This document shows positions 1 to 7,847 of a stretch of 64,000 nt of DNA, in pieces (position 1 is the first letter of the stretch; each line of letters opens with the position of its first letter). Source of the DNA: DATFDN01 sp963762525 (GTDB lineage Bacteria > Pseudomonadota > Alphaproteobacteria > Acetobacterales > Acetobacteraceae); NCBI GenBank assembly GCA_963762525.1, contig CAVXKT010000001.1, forward strand, positions 124,001 to 188,000, written 5' to 3'. A program made the translations under genes and the position numbers. The notes under the pieces are model-generated. The model was given only the letters and a program-made list of their open reading frames with translations, searched no databases and was not told the origin of the DNA.

Positions 1-505
1 CCGCCGCCGTCGCCGCACCGAAGGCGCCGCAGGTCGCGGTGGGGTGAAAGCCGCGGTCGTAATGCGCGCCGGCCGGCAGCGCGAGGGCGATCCGGCACGT
101 CACCTCGTATCCGGCAACGATCGCCGCCAGCACGTCGGTGCCGGACGCGCCCGCCATCTCGCCGGCGGCGAGTGCCGCGGGGATCACCGGCGCACCCGGA
201 TGCAGGCTGCCGGCGGCGTGGGTGTCGTCGAAATCGAGCGAATGCGCCAGCGCGCCGTTCAGGAACGCCGCACCGGGCGGCGTGTAGCGGGCGGCATCGC
301 CGAACACGCCGCCATTGCCGCCGGCCATGCCCATGGCGCGGACCGCGCCCAGAAAGGCGGCCGTACTCTCGGCGTCGTGGCGCGCGCGGACGATGTTGCC
401 GACCAGATCGAGCACCAGAAAGCGCGCCCGCGTCGCCACCTCCGCCGGCAATGCGTCGAGTTTCAGCCCGGCGCCGAACGCCGACAGCTCGGCCGTGACG
501 CCCAT
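1..505 (-). CDS. MmgE/PrpD family protein, N-terminal part (runs off the window)
   Basis: Reading the minus strand from the ATG at 505 gives 168 residues with no stop before the window edge. Characteristic MmgE/PrpD features are visible: an all-alpha N-terminus, the motif LDFDDTH near residues 90-96, HPGAPVIPAALA near 102-113, and GFHPTATCGAFGAA near 152-165. The family contains 2-methylcitrate dehydratase (PrpD) and cis-aconitate decarboxylase, plus many members of unknown substrate, so only the family is called. A GGAG sits 8 bases before the ATG. The gene stands alone on this strand here, and no prpB or prpC partner is visible inside the window. The C-terminal two thirds lie to the left. 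Confidence 0.85.
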   Translation of the reverse strand, partial: MGVTAELSAFGAGLKLDALPAEVATRARFLVLDLVGNIVRARHDAESTAAFLGAVRAMGMAGGNGGVFGDAARYTPPGAAFLNGALAHSLDFDDTHAAGSLHPGAPVIPAALAAGEMAGASGTDVLAAIVAGYEVTCRIALALPAGAHYDRGFHPTATCGAFGAATAA

Positions 506-581
506 CGCATGTCTCCGGAAATGCCCGCTGCATTGTGGCGCAAAGCCTTGACCGGGCCAAGGCGGCGGCGAAAGAAGCGGC

Positions 582-737
582 ATGTCCGCGACCCCTCTGC
601 ACGACTGGATGCTGCCGCGCTTGCGAGCTTTGCTCGAGGAGGCGACCAGGGCCGGATTTGAGCGCCAGACCGCAGTTGCCGTGCTGATCGATTTGGTGGA
701 AGGTGAAGACATCAATCGCCCCCGGCCCGGCGGCTGA
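582..737 (+). CDS. small conserved-looking protein, 51 aa
   Basis: A 51-codon frame from ATG 582 to TGA 737 encodes a soluble, mainly helical protein beginning MSATPLHDWMLPRLRALLEEA. It has a regular leucine/acidic pattern and ends in RPRPGG. Codon use is strongly GC3-biased, like neighbouring real genes, and the frame lies between the divergent PrpD gene and a membrane-protein gene in the same direction. I do not recognise a named family. No transmembrane segment, signal peptide or metal motif is visible. It could be a small regulator or adaptor, but nothing in the sequence decides this. Confidence 0.5.
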   Translation: MSATPLHDWMLPRLRALLEEATRAGFERQTAVAVLIDLVEGEDINRPRPGG

Positions 738-781
738 GCGGAATGGTGGCGGCGCGGGCGCTGCGGCGATACAACGGCGAT

Positions 782-1216
782 ATGAATTTACCCATGGTCG
801 TGCCTGATTGGCTGCCTTGGTGGGTGCCGACCATCCTGCTGGTGGTGGCGCTGCTGTGGCTGCTGCTGTTCCTGCTGGTGCCGTTCAGCGTCATCGGCCT
901 GAAATCGCGGCTGGAGGGGTTGGAGGCGCGGCTCGACGAAATTCAGGCCGAAATCCGCACGCTCACGCTGCGCCTGCCCGATCAGGTGCAGTCGGTGGAT
1001 TTCGACGAGCTCTATGCCGAACCGCCGCGCGACGCCCCCCGCCGCGCGCCGGCGTTCGAACGTCCGCCGATCCCGCCCGCCGCGCACGAGCTGGAAGATG
1101 AGACCGACTCGCCCGACGCGCCGCCGCCCAACAGCTTCCCGCGCCCGCGCCGGGCCGACCCCGGGCGCCCGGCCCGCGACGTGCGCACGGAACCGCGGCT
1201 CGACTGGCCCCGCTAG
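782..1216 (+). CDS. small single-pass membrane protein with coiled coil and Pro-rich tail
   Basis: A 144-residue frame starts at ATG 782 (MNLPMVVPDW). An upstream in-frame GTG at 743 would add a charged 13-residue stretch in front of the membrane segment and is less likely. Residues about 14-36 form one strongly hydrophobic helix, followed by a short coiled coil (residues about 40-62, repeated L and E spacing) and then a long Pro/Arg/Asp-rich disordered tail. This layout fits a membrane-anchored scaffold with a cytoplasmic tail. I do not recognise a functional family. It is followed 18 bases later by the amidohydrolase gene and probably shares its transcript. Confidence 0.6.
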   Translation: MNLPMVVPDWLPWWVPTILLVVALLWLLLFLLVPFSVIGLKSRLEGLEARLDEIQAEIRTLTLRLPDQVQSVDFDELYAEPPRDAPRRAPAFERPPIPPAAHELEDETDSPDAPPPNSFPRPRRADPGRPARDVRTEPRLDWPR

Positions 1217-1234
1217 CCGATTACGGAGAGAGCG

Positions 1235-2077
1235 ATGCGCGTGAGCGTGGTGCAGATGAACCCCGGCGCCGACAAGCAGGCCAATATCGATCAGGCCCGC
1301 CAGCTCGCGACGGCGGCGATCGAAGCGGATCGCCCGGACATCGTGAGCCTGCCGGAAGTCTGGACCTGCCTCGGCGGCAACCGGGAGGACAAATTCAGCC
1401 AGGCCGAGCGCCTGCCCGCCAAGGGATCGAACGCGCCCGGCGGCCCGGCCTACGAATTTCTCCGCGAGACCGCGCGCGGCGCCGGCGTGCATGTGCATGG
1501 CGGCTCGATCCAAGAGACCGACGGCGGCGACCGGCTGTTCAACACGACGGTCGTCTTCGACCCCGACGGTCGCGAGATCGCGCGCTATCGCAAGATCCAC
1601 CTGTTCGACATCACCACCCCCGACGGCACCGGCTTTCGCGAGAGCAACTCCTATGGCGCGGGCGACGAGGTGGTGACGTACTCGGCCGGCGGCATGACCG
1701 TGGGCGCCGCGATCTGCTATGATCTGCGCTTCCCCGAGTTGTTCCTCGGCTTGCGCCGCGCCGGCGCCGAGCTGGTGTTCCTGCCCTCGGCGTTCACCTT
1801 GCAAACCGGCAAGGACCATTGGGAGCCGCTGGTCCGCGCCCGCGCGATCGAAACCCAATGCTGGCTCGCCGCACCCGCCGTCTGGGGTCGCTACTACGAA
1901 GGCGCCCGCAACGAGCCGCGCGACACCTGGGGGCATTCGATGATCGTCGATCCCTGGGGCCATGTGGTAGCCCGGGTGTCCGACGGAACCGGCTGGGCCA
2001 GCGCTCGGATCGAGCCGCGCATCACCGCGCGCGTGCGCCGCGACATGCCCGTGCTGGAGCACCGGAAGCTGGCTTGA
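1235..2077 (+). CDS. carbon-nitrogen hydrolase (Nit1/Nit2-like amidase)
   Basis: The 280-residue protein is full length for the nitrilase superfamily and carries its Glu-Lys-Cys triad: E41 in LPEVW, K120 in RYRKIHLFD, and C161 in AICYDLRFPELF. Close matches to these motifs occur in the Nit1/Nit2 branch, which repairs deaminated glutathione or hydrolyses omega-amides of 2-oxo acids. The exact substrate is inference. The start ATG 1235 follows GGAGAG at a normal distance. The stop TGA (2075-2077) overlaps the TTG start of the NAD kinase gene, so the two are very probably translationally coupled. Confidence 0.88.
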   Translation: MRVSVVQMNPGADKQANIDQARQLATAAIEADRPDIVSLPEVWTCLGGNREDKFSQAERLPAKGSNAPGGPAYEFLRETARGAGVHVHGGSIQETDGGDRLFNTTVVFDPDGREIARYRKIHLFDITTPDGTGFRESNSYGAGDEVVTYSAGGMTVGAAICYDLRFPELFLGLRRAGAELVFLPSAFTLQTGKDHWEPLVRARAIETQCWLAAPAVWGRYYEGARNEPRDTWGHSMIVDPWGHVVARVSDGTGWASARIEPRITARVRRDMPVLEHRKLA

Positions 2078-2847
2078 GCGCCAAGCCGCCCCGGATCGCC
2101 TTCCTCGCCGCGCCGACCGCGCTGGCCCGCGACGCCCGCGACCGACTGGCCGCCGTCTATGGCGACTGCGACTTCGAGCAGGCCGAAATGGCGGTGGCAC
2201 TCGGCGGCGACGGGACGATGCTGGAGACGCTGCATCGCGTGCTGCCGCGCCCGATGCCGGTCTATGGCATGAATTGCGGCTCGGTCGGCTTCCTGATGAA
2301 CCCGTTCGCCGAGTCCGGCCTGATCGAGCGGCTGGCGCAGGCGCAAGCGGCGATCTTGCACCCGCTGCGGATGCACGCCGTCACCGCCGCCGGCGCGGTG
2401 GAGGAGGCGCTCGCCTTCAACGAGGTGAGCTTGCTGCGCGAGCTGCGCCAGGCGGCGAAGATTCGCATCAATGTCGATGGCAGGGTACGCCTGGCCGAGT
2501 TGATCTGCGACGGCGTGCTGATCAGCACCCCGGCCGGCTCCTCGGCCTACAATCTCTCGGCGCACGGGCCGATCGTGCCGCTGTCGGCCAATTTGCTGCC
2601 GATGACCCCGATCAGCGCGTTCCGCCCCCGCCGCTGGCGCGGCGCGCTGCTGCCGAGCTCGGCCGACGTGCTGTTCGAGGTGCTCGAGTCCGACAAGCGT
2701 CCGGTCGCCGCGGTTGCCGACTTCACCGAGGTCCGCCACGTCGTCTCGGTCGCCGTCAGCGAGGACCGCGCGGTGAGCGTCGCCGTCCTGTTCGACCCCG
2801 ACCAGGGCCTCTCGGAGCGCATCATCGCCGAACAGTTCACGGTATGA
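2074..2847 (+). CDS. nadK: NAD kinase
   Basis: The gene encodes 257 residues starting from TTG 2074, which overlaps the preceding stop codon (TTGA). No ATG or GTG fits nearby in frame. ATP-dependent phosphorylation of NAD to NADP is indicated by the GGDGT motif at residues 44-48, the NE pair at N116-E117 (AFNEVSLLRE) that binds NAD, and the conserved segment CDGVLISTPAGSSAYNLSA. The length matches the alphaproteobacterial NadK family. It is a cytosolic, essential enzyme and the only complete NADP synthesis gene in the window. The weak start codon and tight coupling suggest its level is set by translation of the upstream amidase. Confidence 0.93.
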   Translation: MSAKPPRIAFLAAPTALARDARDRLAAVYGDCDFEQAEMAVALGGDGTMLETLHRVLPRPMPVYGMNCGSVGFLMNPFAESGLIERLAQAQAAILHPLRMHAVTAAGAVEEALAFNEVSLLRELRQAAKIRINVDGRVRLAELICDGVLISTPAGSSAYNLSAHGPIVPLSANLLPMTPISAFRPRRWRGALLPSSADVLFEVLESDKRPVAAVADFTEVRHVVSVAVSEDRAVSVAVLFDPDQGLSERIIAEQFTV

Positions 2848-2909
2848 GCAGCGCGACAAGATGCCCCGCTCGCGCGGCTCGAGAGCCCCGGGCCGGCCGG
2901 CGCCCGCGC

Positions 2910-3785
2910 TCACGGACTACCGGGCGGTAACAACGACTGGATGATCGTCCCCCAGCGTTGGGCGACGATGTCCTCGATCGGCAGATTGACCAGCCGGTGC
3001 CGCTCCTCGGCCGGCATGGTCGCCCATTTGTCCCACATGCCGCCCGGCTGGGTGATCCAGGTCCAGCGGTCATCGGCGCTGGTCACGTCGCCGCTCGGCA
3101 TCGCCAACTCGAAGTCAAGATGATAGGGGTGGATGTTCGACGTAAAAGCGCGCGTGTGCGCGAAGTCCTCGGCGGCACCGGGCTCATTCTTGATCGCGTC
3201 GTACAATGGTTGGATGATCGAAAACTGCTCATTGGAGAGCAGCATCTGGTTGCCGCCGGTGATCTGCCCCGGATCGCCCGACGCGATCGCCGTCCAAGCC
3301 GCGGCGTAGCTCGCCTTAGCCGGGAACCGCGCATCGTGGCGCTGCGCGGCGGTGATCGCCTGCTGTGAATTGCTGCCGAACAACTCGTGCTGCCAGGCCA
3401 GATCAAGAAAGATCTGCTTGCCGATGAGGACCATCACGGCGGTGGTGAACGACGGATCGGGGGATACCGACAGCAGGAACCGCAGCCCTCCCAGCACGGC
3501 GCCGCCGGCCATGCGGCCGAGCCCGGCCCACAGGAACGCCGGTTCGTTGGAGTTGAACAGATCGCGGTAGTAGTCGTAGAGTTGGATGATGCGATTCTGG
3601 TTGGCGCCGAAGCCCGCGAGCGGGTCCCACGCGTCGCGGTTTCCCACCGAGCGGCTCACCGCGCTTACGGTCCAGAAGTCGCGCAACCGGGTGTAGCTGC
3701 TGTCTTCCGTCGGATCGTCGTTCGGATACTGGCGATCCTGGAAGCCGGCAAAGAAGGTCCGAAAATCCGAAACGTCGTCGCTCAT
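2910..3785 (-). CDS. unknown protein, 291 aa, partner of the MACPF-like gene
   Basis: From ATG 3785 (MSDDVSDFRTFFAGFQD) to the stop at 2910 this encodes 291 residues rich in aromatic residues and tryptophan. GAGGAG lies about 10 bases before the start. I see no signal peptide and no clear membrane helix. The most hydrophobic stretch is a Gly/Ala/Leu segment around residues 88-105 (WAGLGRMAGGAVLGGL). I do not recognise the family. It lies 65 bases downstream of the MACPF-like gene on the same strand and probably shares its mRNA, so a role as accessory, chaperone or second toxin component is possible but unproven. Confidence 0.7.
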   Translation of the reverse strand: MSDDVSDFRTFFAGFQDRQYPNDDPTEDSSYTRLRDFWTVSAVSRSVGNRDAWDPLAGFGANQNRIIQLYDYYRDLFNSNEPAFLWAGLGRMAGGAVLGGLRFLLSVSPDPSFTTAVMVLIGKQIFLDLAWQHELFGSNSQQAITAAQRHDARFPAKASYAAAWTAIASGDPGQITGGNQMLLSNEQFSIIQPLYDAIKNEPGAAEDFAHTRAFTSNIHPYHLDFELAMPSGDVTSADDRWTWITQPGGMWDKWATMPAEERHRLVNLPIEDIVAQRWGTIIQSLLPPGSP

Positions 3786-3850
3786 GACACCATCGCTCCT
3801 CGGGCGGGTCGCCGCGCCACCGGATCGCGTCCGATGGCGCGGGTAGCTCG

Positions 3851-5281
3851 TCACTCGTCGTTCGGGTTGCGGGCAATCATGATCGTCACCGTGCTGCCCG
3901 GCGGCACGACAACACCCGGAGGCGGCGACTGCTGAAACACGTCGCCGGAACCCGCTTGGGTAGTCGCCACAATGCTGCCGGACGAGGTCAGGCCGAGACG
4001 AGTGAGAGCGTCGTCGGCATCGCGCATGTACATCCCGAGCAGATTGGGCACCCTGATGGCGGTGGGCGTGGCATCGGCGATGCGCTGCGGCAGCGACAAC
4101 GGCGGTGGCAGCAGCAACGTCGGCAGCTTGGCCTGCAGCGGGCTGTTCAGCGCCGCCGAGGCAGCCGCGGCAATCGTGTTCAGATCCTGCGTCAGTTGGT
4201 TCTGCCAATTCGCGAGCTGCGTCTGGTCGGGATTGGCGAACTCCGTCGGGTTGGTCTTGATGTAGGCGATATCGTTCAGCGTCGTCAGGTCCTGGTTGCG
4301 CCACCAGGAACACTGATTGAGCACGTCCTGCTGCTGTTGGATATCGATGATGTTGGGTGGATTGGGCAGCGGCAGGATGCCGTAGCCGTCAAGCAGCGCG
4401 CTATAGGGCACGGCGTTGGCGGCAACGCTCTGCGGCCACGTGCCTGCCGCCTGCATGAGCATATCCACGGTCGAGGGCAAAGGGTTGGGGATCGCCCCGC
4501 CCTCGATGTAGCACGTCACCTTGGTGCTGCGGCTCGATACCGCCTGCTTGAAGCTGTCGCTGAAGCTGCCGGACCCGCCAAATGGACCGTATGCGGCCGA
4601 GACCTTGGCGGAGACGCTCTGCTGATCGGTCTGCGACGAGGTCTTGATCTCGATGACGCCGAAAAACTGGCCTCCGGTTTGCAGGCCGCGGACGAACATG
4701 TTGCCGAACTGCTGCTGGAAAGCGCTGGTGTTGCCGGCGGCGAGCAGCTGAGCTGCCTCGGGCGTGATGCCGGGCTGCTTGATCATGGTGAAAGCGTTGG
4801 TCACCTGGATGTTCACCATCAGGAAGACCGAGCTGCTGTTCATATTGCAGCTCTTCGCATAGTCCATCCGCGCGGACGCACTGAACAACCCGATGCCGCC
4901 ATTGGCTTCGACGGAGACACCGAGCGAGGTTTGCAGGTCCTCCTCCGAGGTCAGCTCGTTCATCGTGTACATCACGACGCTACCGCCGGCATTCGGGATT
5001 TGCGACGGCGAGCCGGTGACCGCCACGTTCATGGCGGTGCCGCTGGGGCTGTCCAGCCCGACGCCGTAATCAAGACCCCGCATATACGGGACGGTACGGG
5101 ATGTCGGCGCCGCGTCCATGACGAACCGAGGCCGTGCAGGGACAACCCGGGCCGCATTCAGCCGGACCACGTCTTGCCACGATCTGGCGGCGGGCGGGGT
5201 CGGCGGAAACAGCACCTTTTTCGGAATGGAGACCGGCGCGGTGACGGACGCCGCGCGAGACATGGTGAGTGGATCGGACAT
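3851..5281 (-). CDS. MACPF-like pore-forming domain with C-terminal PASTA domain
   Basis: This 476-residue protein starts at ATG 5281. Two glycine/serine-rich amphipathic stretches (residues about 121-141, GVSVEANGGIGLFSASARMD, and about 222-245) resemble the unfurling helix clusters of membrane-attack-complex/perforin proteins. Between them lies FGNMFV...GLQTGG (residues 192-204), comparable to the FGTH...GG signature of that superfamily, although the exact consensus is not met. Residues about 410-470 form a PASTA domain (VPNLLGMYMRDADDALTRLG, then a QSPPPGVVVPPGSTVTI ending). I see no signal peptide. Fold assignment is by motif recognition and is moderate. PASTA domains normally bind peptidoglycan or beta-lactams, so the fusion suggests a cell-wall-targeted pore former, which is inference. 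Confidence 0.6.
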   Translation of the reverse strand: MSDPLTMSRAASVTAPVSIPKKVLFPPTPPAARSWQDVVRLNAARVVPARPRFVMDAAPTSRTVPYMRGLDYGVGLDSPSGTAMNVAVTGSPSQIPNAGGSVVMYTMNELTSEEDLQTSLGVSVEANGGIGLFSASARMDYAKSCNMNSSSVFLMVNIQVTNAFTMIKQPGITPEAAQLLAAGNTSAFQQQFGNMFVRGLQTGGQFFGVIEIKTSSQTDQQSVSAKVSAAYGPFGGSGSFSDSFKQAVSSRSTKVTCYIEGGAIPNPLPSTVDMLMQAAGTWPQSVAANAVPYSALLDGYGILPLPNPPNIIDIQQQQDVLNQCSWWRNQDLTTLNDIAYIKTNPTEFANPDQTQLANWQNQLTQDLNTIAAAASAALNSPLQAKLPTLLLPPPLSLPQRIADATPTAIRVPNLLGMYMRDADDALTRLGLTSSGSIVATTQAGSGDVFQQSPPPGVVVPPGSTVTIMIARNPNDE

Positions 5282-5291
5282 CGGCTTTTCG

Positions 5292-5306
5292 TGCGCGGGC
5301 CGCGCA
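5292..5306. promoter_or_regulatory. hairpin between Shine-Dalgarno and start of the MACPF-like gene
   Basis: On the mRNA strand a perfect AGGAGG lies about 25 bases before ATG 5281, too far for normal initiation. The intervening bases contain the perfect inverted repeat TGCGCG-GCC-CGCGCA. If it folds, the ribosome-binding site is brought to an effective spacing of about 10 bases. This may be an initiation enhancer or a switch. The alternative is an unrecognised in-frame start. Confidence 0.45.
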
Positions 5307-5360
5307 CCTCCTCGTGTTAAACGAAACGACGCGAGCCTAATTCGGCGCTGCAAGTTTCGC

Positions 5361-5376
5361 TGTGAAGCGATTCACA
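5361..5376 (-). promoter_or_regulatory. CRP-type binding site upstream of the MACPF-like gene
   Basis: The sequence TGTGAAGCGATTCACA is an exact TGTGA-N6-TCACA palindrome, the consensus of the CRP branch of the CRP/FNR family. It lies 80-95 bases before the ATG of the MACPF-like gene and 160 bases before the divergent gene at 5538. Such an AT-containing 10-base match is unlikely by chance in this GC-rich sequence. The intergenic stretch 5282-5537 holds nothing else I can support. Confidence 0.5.
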
Positions 5377-5537
5377 ACTCAAAAGCGTGATCGCCCGTCG
5401 TGGCGTGGCGTGGCGTCGGTGCTGCGGCGGTGGCCGCGGTCGCCGACTTGCCAAAAAAGCGGCGCCGCAAACGGCAATGAAGGAATCGGTAAGGGTAATG
5501 CGGTATCAGAACCCCGGCCTCAGGGGCAGGGACAGGA

Positions 5538-6014
5538 ATGAACGACACGGACGAGGAGGTGCTGTTTGCCCGCCTGCGGGGCGGGCTGGAGGCACTGCGC
5601 GGCCGGGCCGCGCTCGGCGTTGCCGCCGATCCGGCCCTGGCCGCCGCCGTCGCGCGGGTGGAGGCGTCGTTGCGCAGCCTGGCCGCCGGACTGGAGCGGC
5701 TCGCCGAACGGGCCGACGCCACCGAATCGGGGCTCGAGTCGCGCATCGAGAAGGCGGTCGCCCGCGCCACCGCATCAATGCGCGCCGACCTCGACCGTCT
5801 TGCGTTGCGACCTTCCCCGTCCGTGCCGGCGGCGACGAAGCGGCCTCGCCGGGTTGGCCTCGGCCTCGTCGTCCTGGTTATTGTGGTGCTGATCTCGGCT
5901 GCCGCCGCCGTGCATGAGGGCTTCGGGGCCGATTCGGTCGGCCGGGCGATGGCGGAGCGATTCGCGGCGTGGCGGGGGCTGCTGGACACCACGCCGCCGG
6001 CGCCGCCGAAGTAA
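5538..6014 (+). CDS. coiled-coil membrane-anchored protein of unknown function
   Basis: A 158-residue protein starts at ATG 5538 after a purine-rich GGGACAGGA. Residues about 15-95 are Ala/Leu/Arg/Glu-rich with heptad spacing, indicating a coiled coil. A hydrophobic helix follows at about residues 106-125 (GLGLVVLVIVVLISAAAAV), and then a short tail that ends TPPAPPK. The topology suggests a tail-proximal membrane anchor with a long cytoplasmic coiled coil. No family is recognised. It converges on the degP-like gene with 35 bases between stops. Confidence 0.6.
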   Translation: MNDTDEEVLFARLRGGLEALRGRAALGVAADPALAAAVARVEASLRSLAAGLERLAERADATESGLESRIEKAVARATASMRADLDRLALRPSPSVPAATKRPRRVGLGLVVLVIVVLISAAAAVHEGFGADSVGRAMAERFAAWRGLLDTTPPAPPK

Positions 6015-6049
6015 CCGGCCGGCGGCTCCAAGCCGCCGGCCCGGGTGGT

Positions 6050-7653
6050 TCAGCCGTTGGACGGGTTCTGGTTGTTGAGGTTCACCGCCACGAACGCCGG
6101 CTGACCATTGCGAATGATTCTGAGCGCCAGCGAGTTGGCGTCGTGTTGCAGCGCCTGCGAGATCGCGCGCGTCGCCTCGTTGGGGTTGTGCACGGCGTGC
6201 GTGCCGACCCCCACGATGACGTCGCCCGGCTCGATCCCCGCCTGCTCGGCCGGCGAGCCGGGCTTGATCTGCATCACCACGGCGCCGCTGGTGCCGTTCG
6301 GCACCTCCAGTTGATTCGCCAGATCGGGCGAGACCGGGCCGAGCGTCAGGCCGAGGCGCTGCTCGCGCTGATGCTCGCCGCTGCCGTTCTGGTTGTTCTG
6401 CGCCACCTGGGTCTCGTTCGGCAGCTCGGCCACCTTGACGTCCAGCTGCTCCTGATGGCCGTCGCGCATGATGTCGAGATGCGCCTGATCACCCGGCTTG
6501 ATGCCGGCGATGTCGAGCGCGAGCGCGCTCGGGTCCTTGATGTCCTGGCCATTGACCGAGCGGATCACGTCGCCCGGCTGCACCCCCGCATGAGCGGCGG
6601 GGGTGTCGGGCTGCACCGCCGCCACCAGCGCGCCGCCCGAGGTGTCGAGGCCGAGCGCCTTGGACATCGCATCCGTCACCGGCTGCGCCTCCACGCCCAG
6701 ATAGCCGCGCGTGACTTTGCCGCTGGTCTCGAGATCGGTGGCGACCCGCTCGATCATGTCCGACGGGATGGCGAAACCGATGCCGATCGACCCGCCCGAG
6801 GGCGAGAGGATGGCCGTGGTCATGCCCACCACCTTGCCGTCCTGGGTAATCAGCGGCCCGCCCGAATTGCCCTGGTTGATCGGCGCGTCGATCTGGATGA
6901 ACTTGTCATACGGCCCGGCGCCGATGCTGCGCCCGATCGCCGAGACGATGCCGGCCGAGACCGACTCCGACAATCCGAACGGATTGCCGATCGCGATCAC
7001 CCACTGCCCCGGCTCGACGTCATCCGAGTTGCCCATCCTGAGATACGGCAGCGGATGCTGGGCATCGACCTTGAGCACCGCGATGTCGGTGCGCGGATCG
7101 GTGCCGACGACCTTGGCCGGCAGCTTCTCGCCGTTGACCAGCGTCACCTCGAGCCGGCGGGCGTCCTTGACGACGTGGTTGTTGGTGATGATGAGCCCGT
7201 CCGGATTGACGATGAAGCCGGATCCCCGCGCCTCCACGGCGTGCGGGCGCGGCTCCTGCTGACCCGGCTGCTGCTGGCCGAACGGGAACGGGAAGGGGAA
7301 CGGCATCTGCGGACGCAACTCCTCGTTCGCCTGCGCCGATATCCTTCAGATAGTTGGTAACGGAGACGACGGCCGGCTTCACCTGCTTCACCAGGCCGAC
7401 GAAGCTCGGCAGCCGATCCGACATCCCGGCGCTCTGGTTCAGCGGCGCCTGCGCCTGCGCTGAAGGCGGATTGCCGGGAACACGGGATCGGCCGCGGCGG
7501 CGTGTTGCCGTTCGGCCCCGGAGCGTGCATTTCCGTCCCCGCCTCGTTGGCCGCCAGCACCGGGGTCGCGCTGAGGCCGGCGAGCGCGGTTCCGGCCAGC
7601 AGCGCGGCGCCGAGATGGCGGCGAAGCCAGGGAGTGGATGCGGGTGGGTTCAT
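6050..7653 (-). CDS. degP: periplasmic DegP/HtrA-type serine protease (two frameshifts)
   Basis: The protein begins MNPPASTPWLRRHLGAA at ATG 7653, with AAGGAG 6 bases upstream, and has a clear Sec signal peptide ending near PVLA. The protease domain shows the HtrA triad in ITNNHVV (His), TDIAVL (Asp) and GNSGGP (Ser), and two PDZ domains follow. It degrades and refolds damaged envelope proteins. The reading frame changes twice, near 7490 and near 7335. The total length is two bases over a multiple of three, so two single-base insertions would explain it. Together the three frames give a normal-length DegP of about 533 residues. Error is more likely than decay because all active residues are kept. 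Confidence 0.85.
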
Positions 7654-7847
7654 GGAGGGCTCCTTCATGTGGAATTCCAGGGCGGCGATGCCGATGGTGT
7701 TCGCCAAATGCGCCCGGCGTGGTTTACGTTCTTGTGCGGCCAAGATGAAACGATGGTCATCCGGGCGACCAAGTGCCATCAGGACAACGAGTTGATGGTT
7801 GCGGGGAAGCCCTTGTCCCACAGTCGTGATCGAACCCGAGGCGGCGC

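Noticed and set aside
788..2200. Long open frame on the minus strand (about 470 codons) opposite the membrane-protein and amidase genes
   Set aside because: It is the mirror of strongly GC3-biased plus-strand genes, has Arg/His/Gly-rich sequence without any motif, and the opposite strand has complete, recognisable enzymes.
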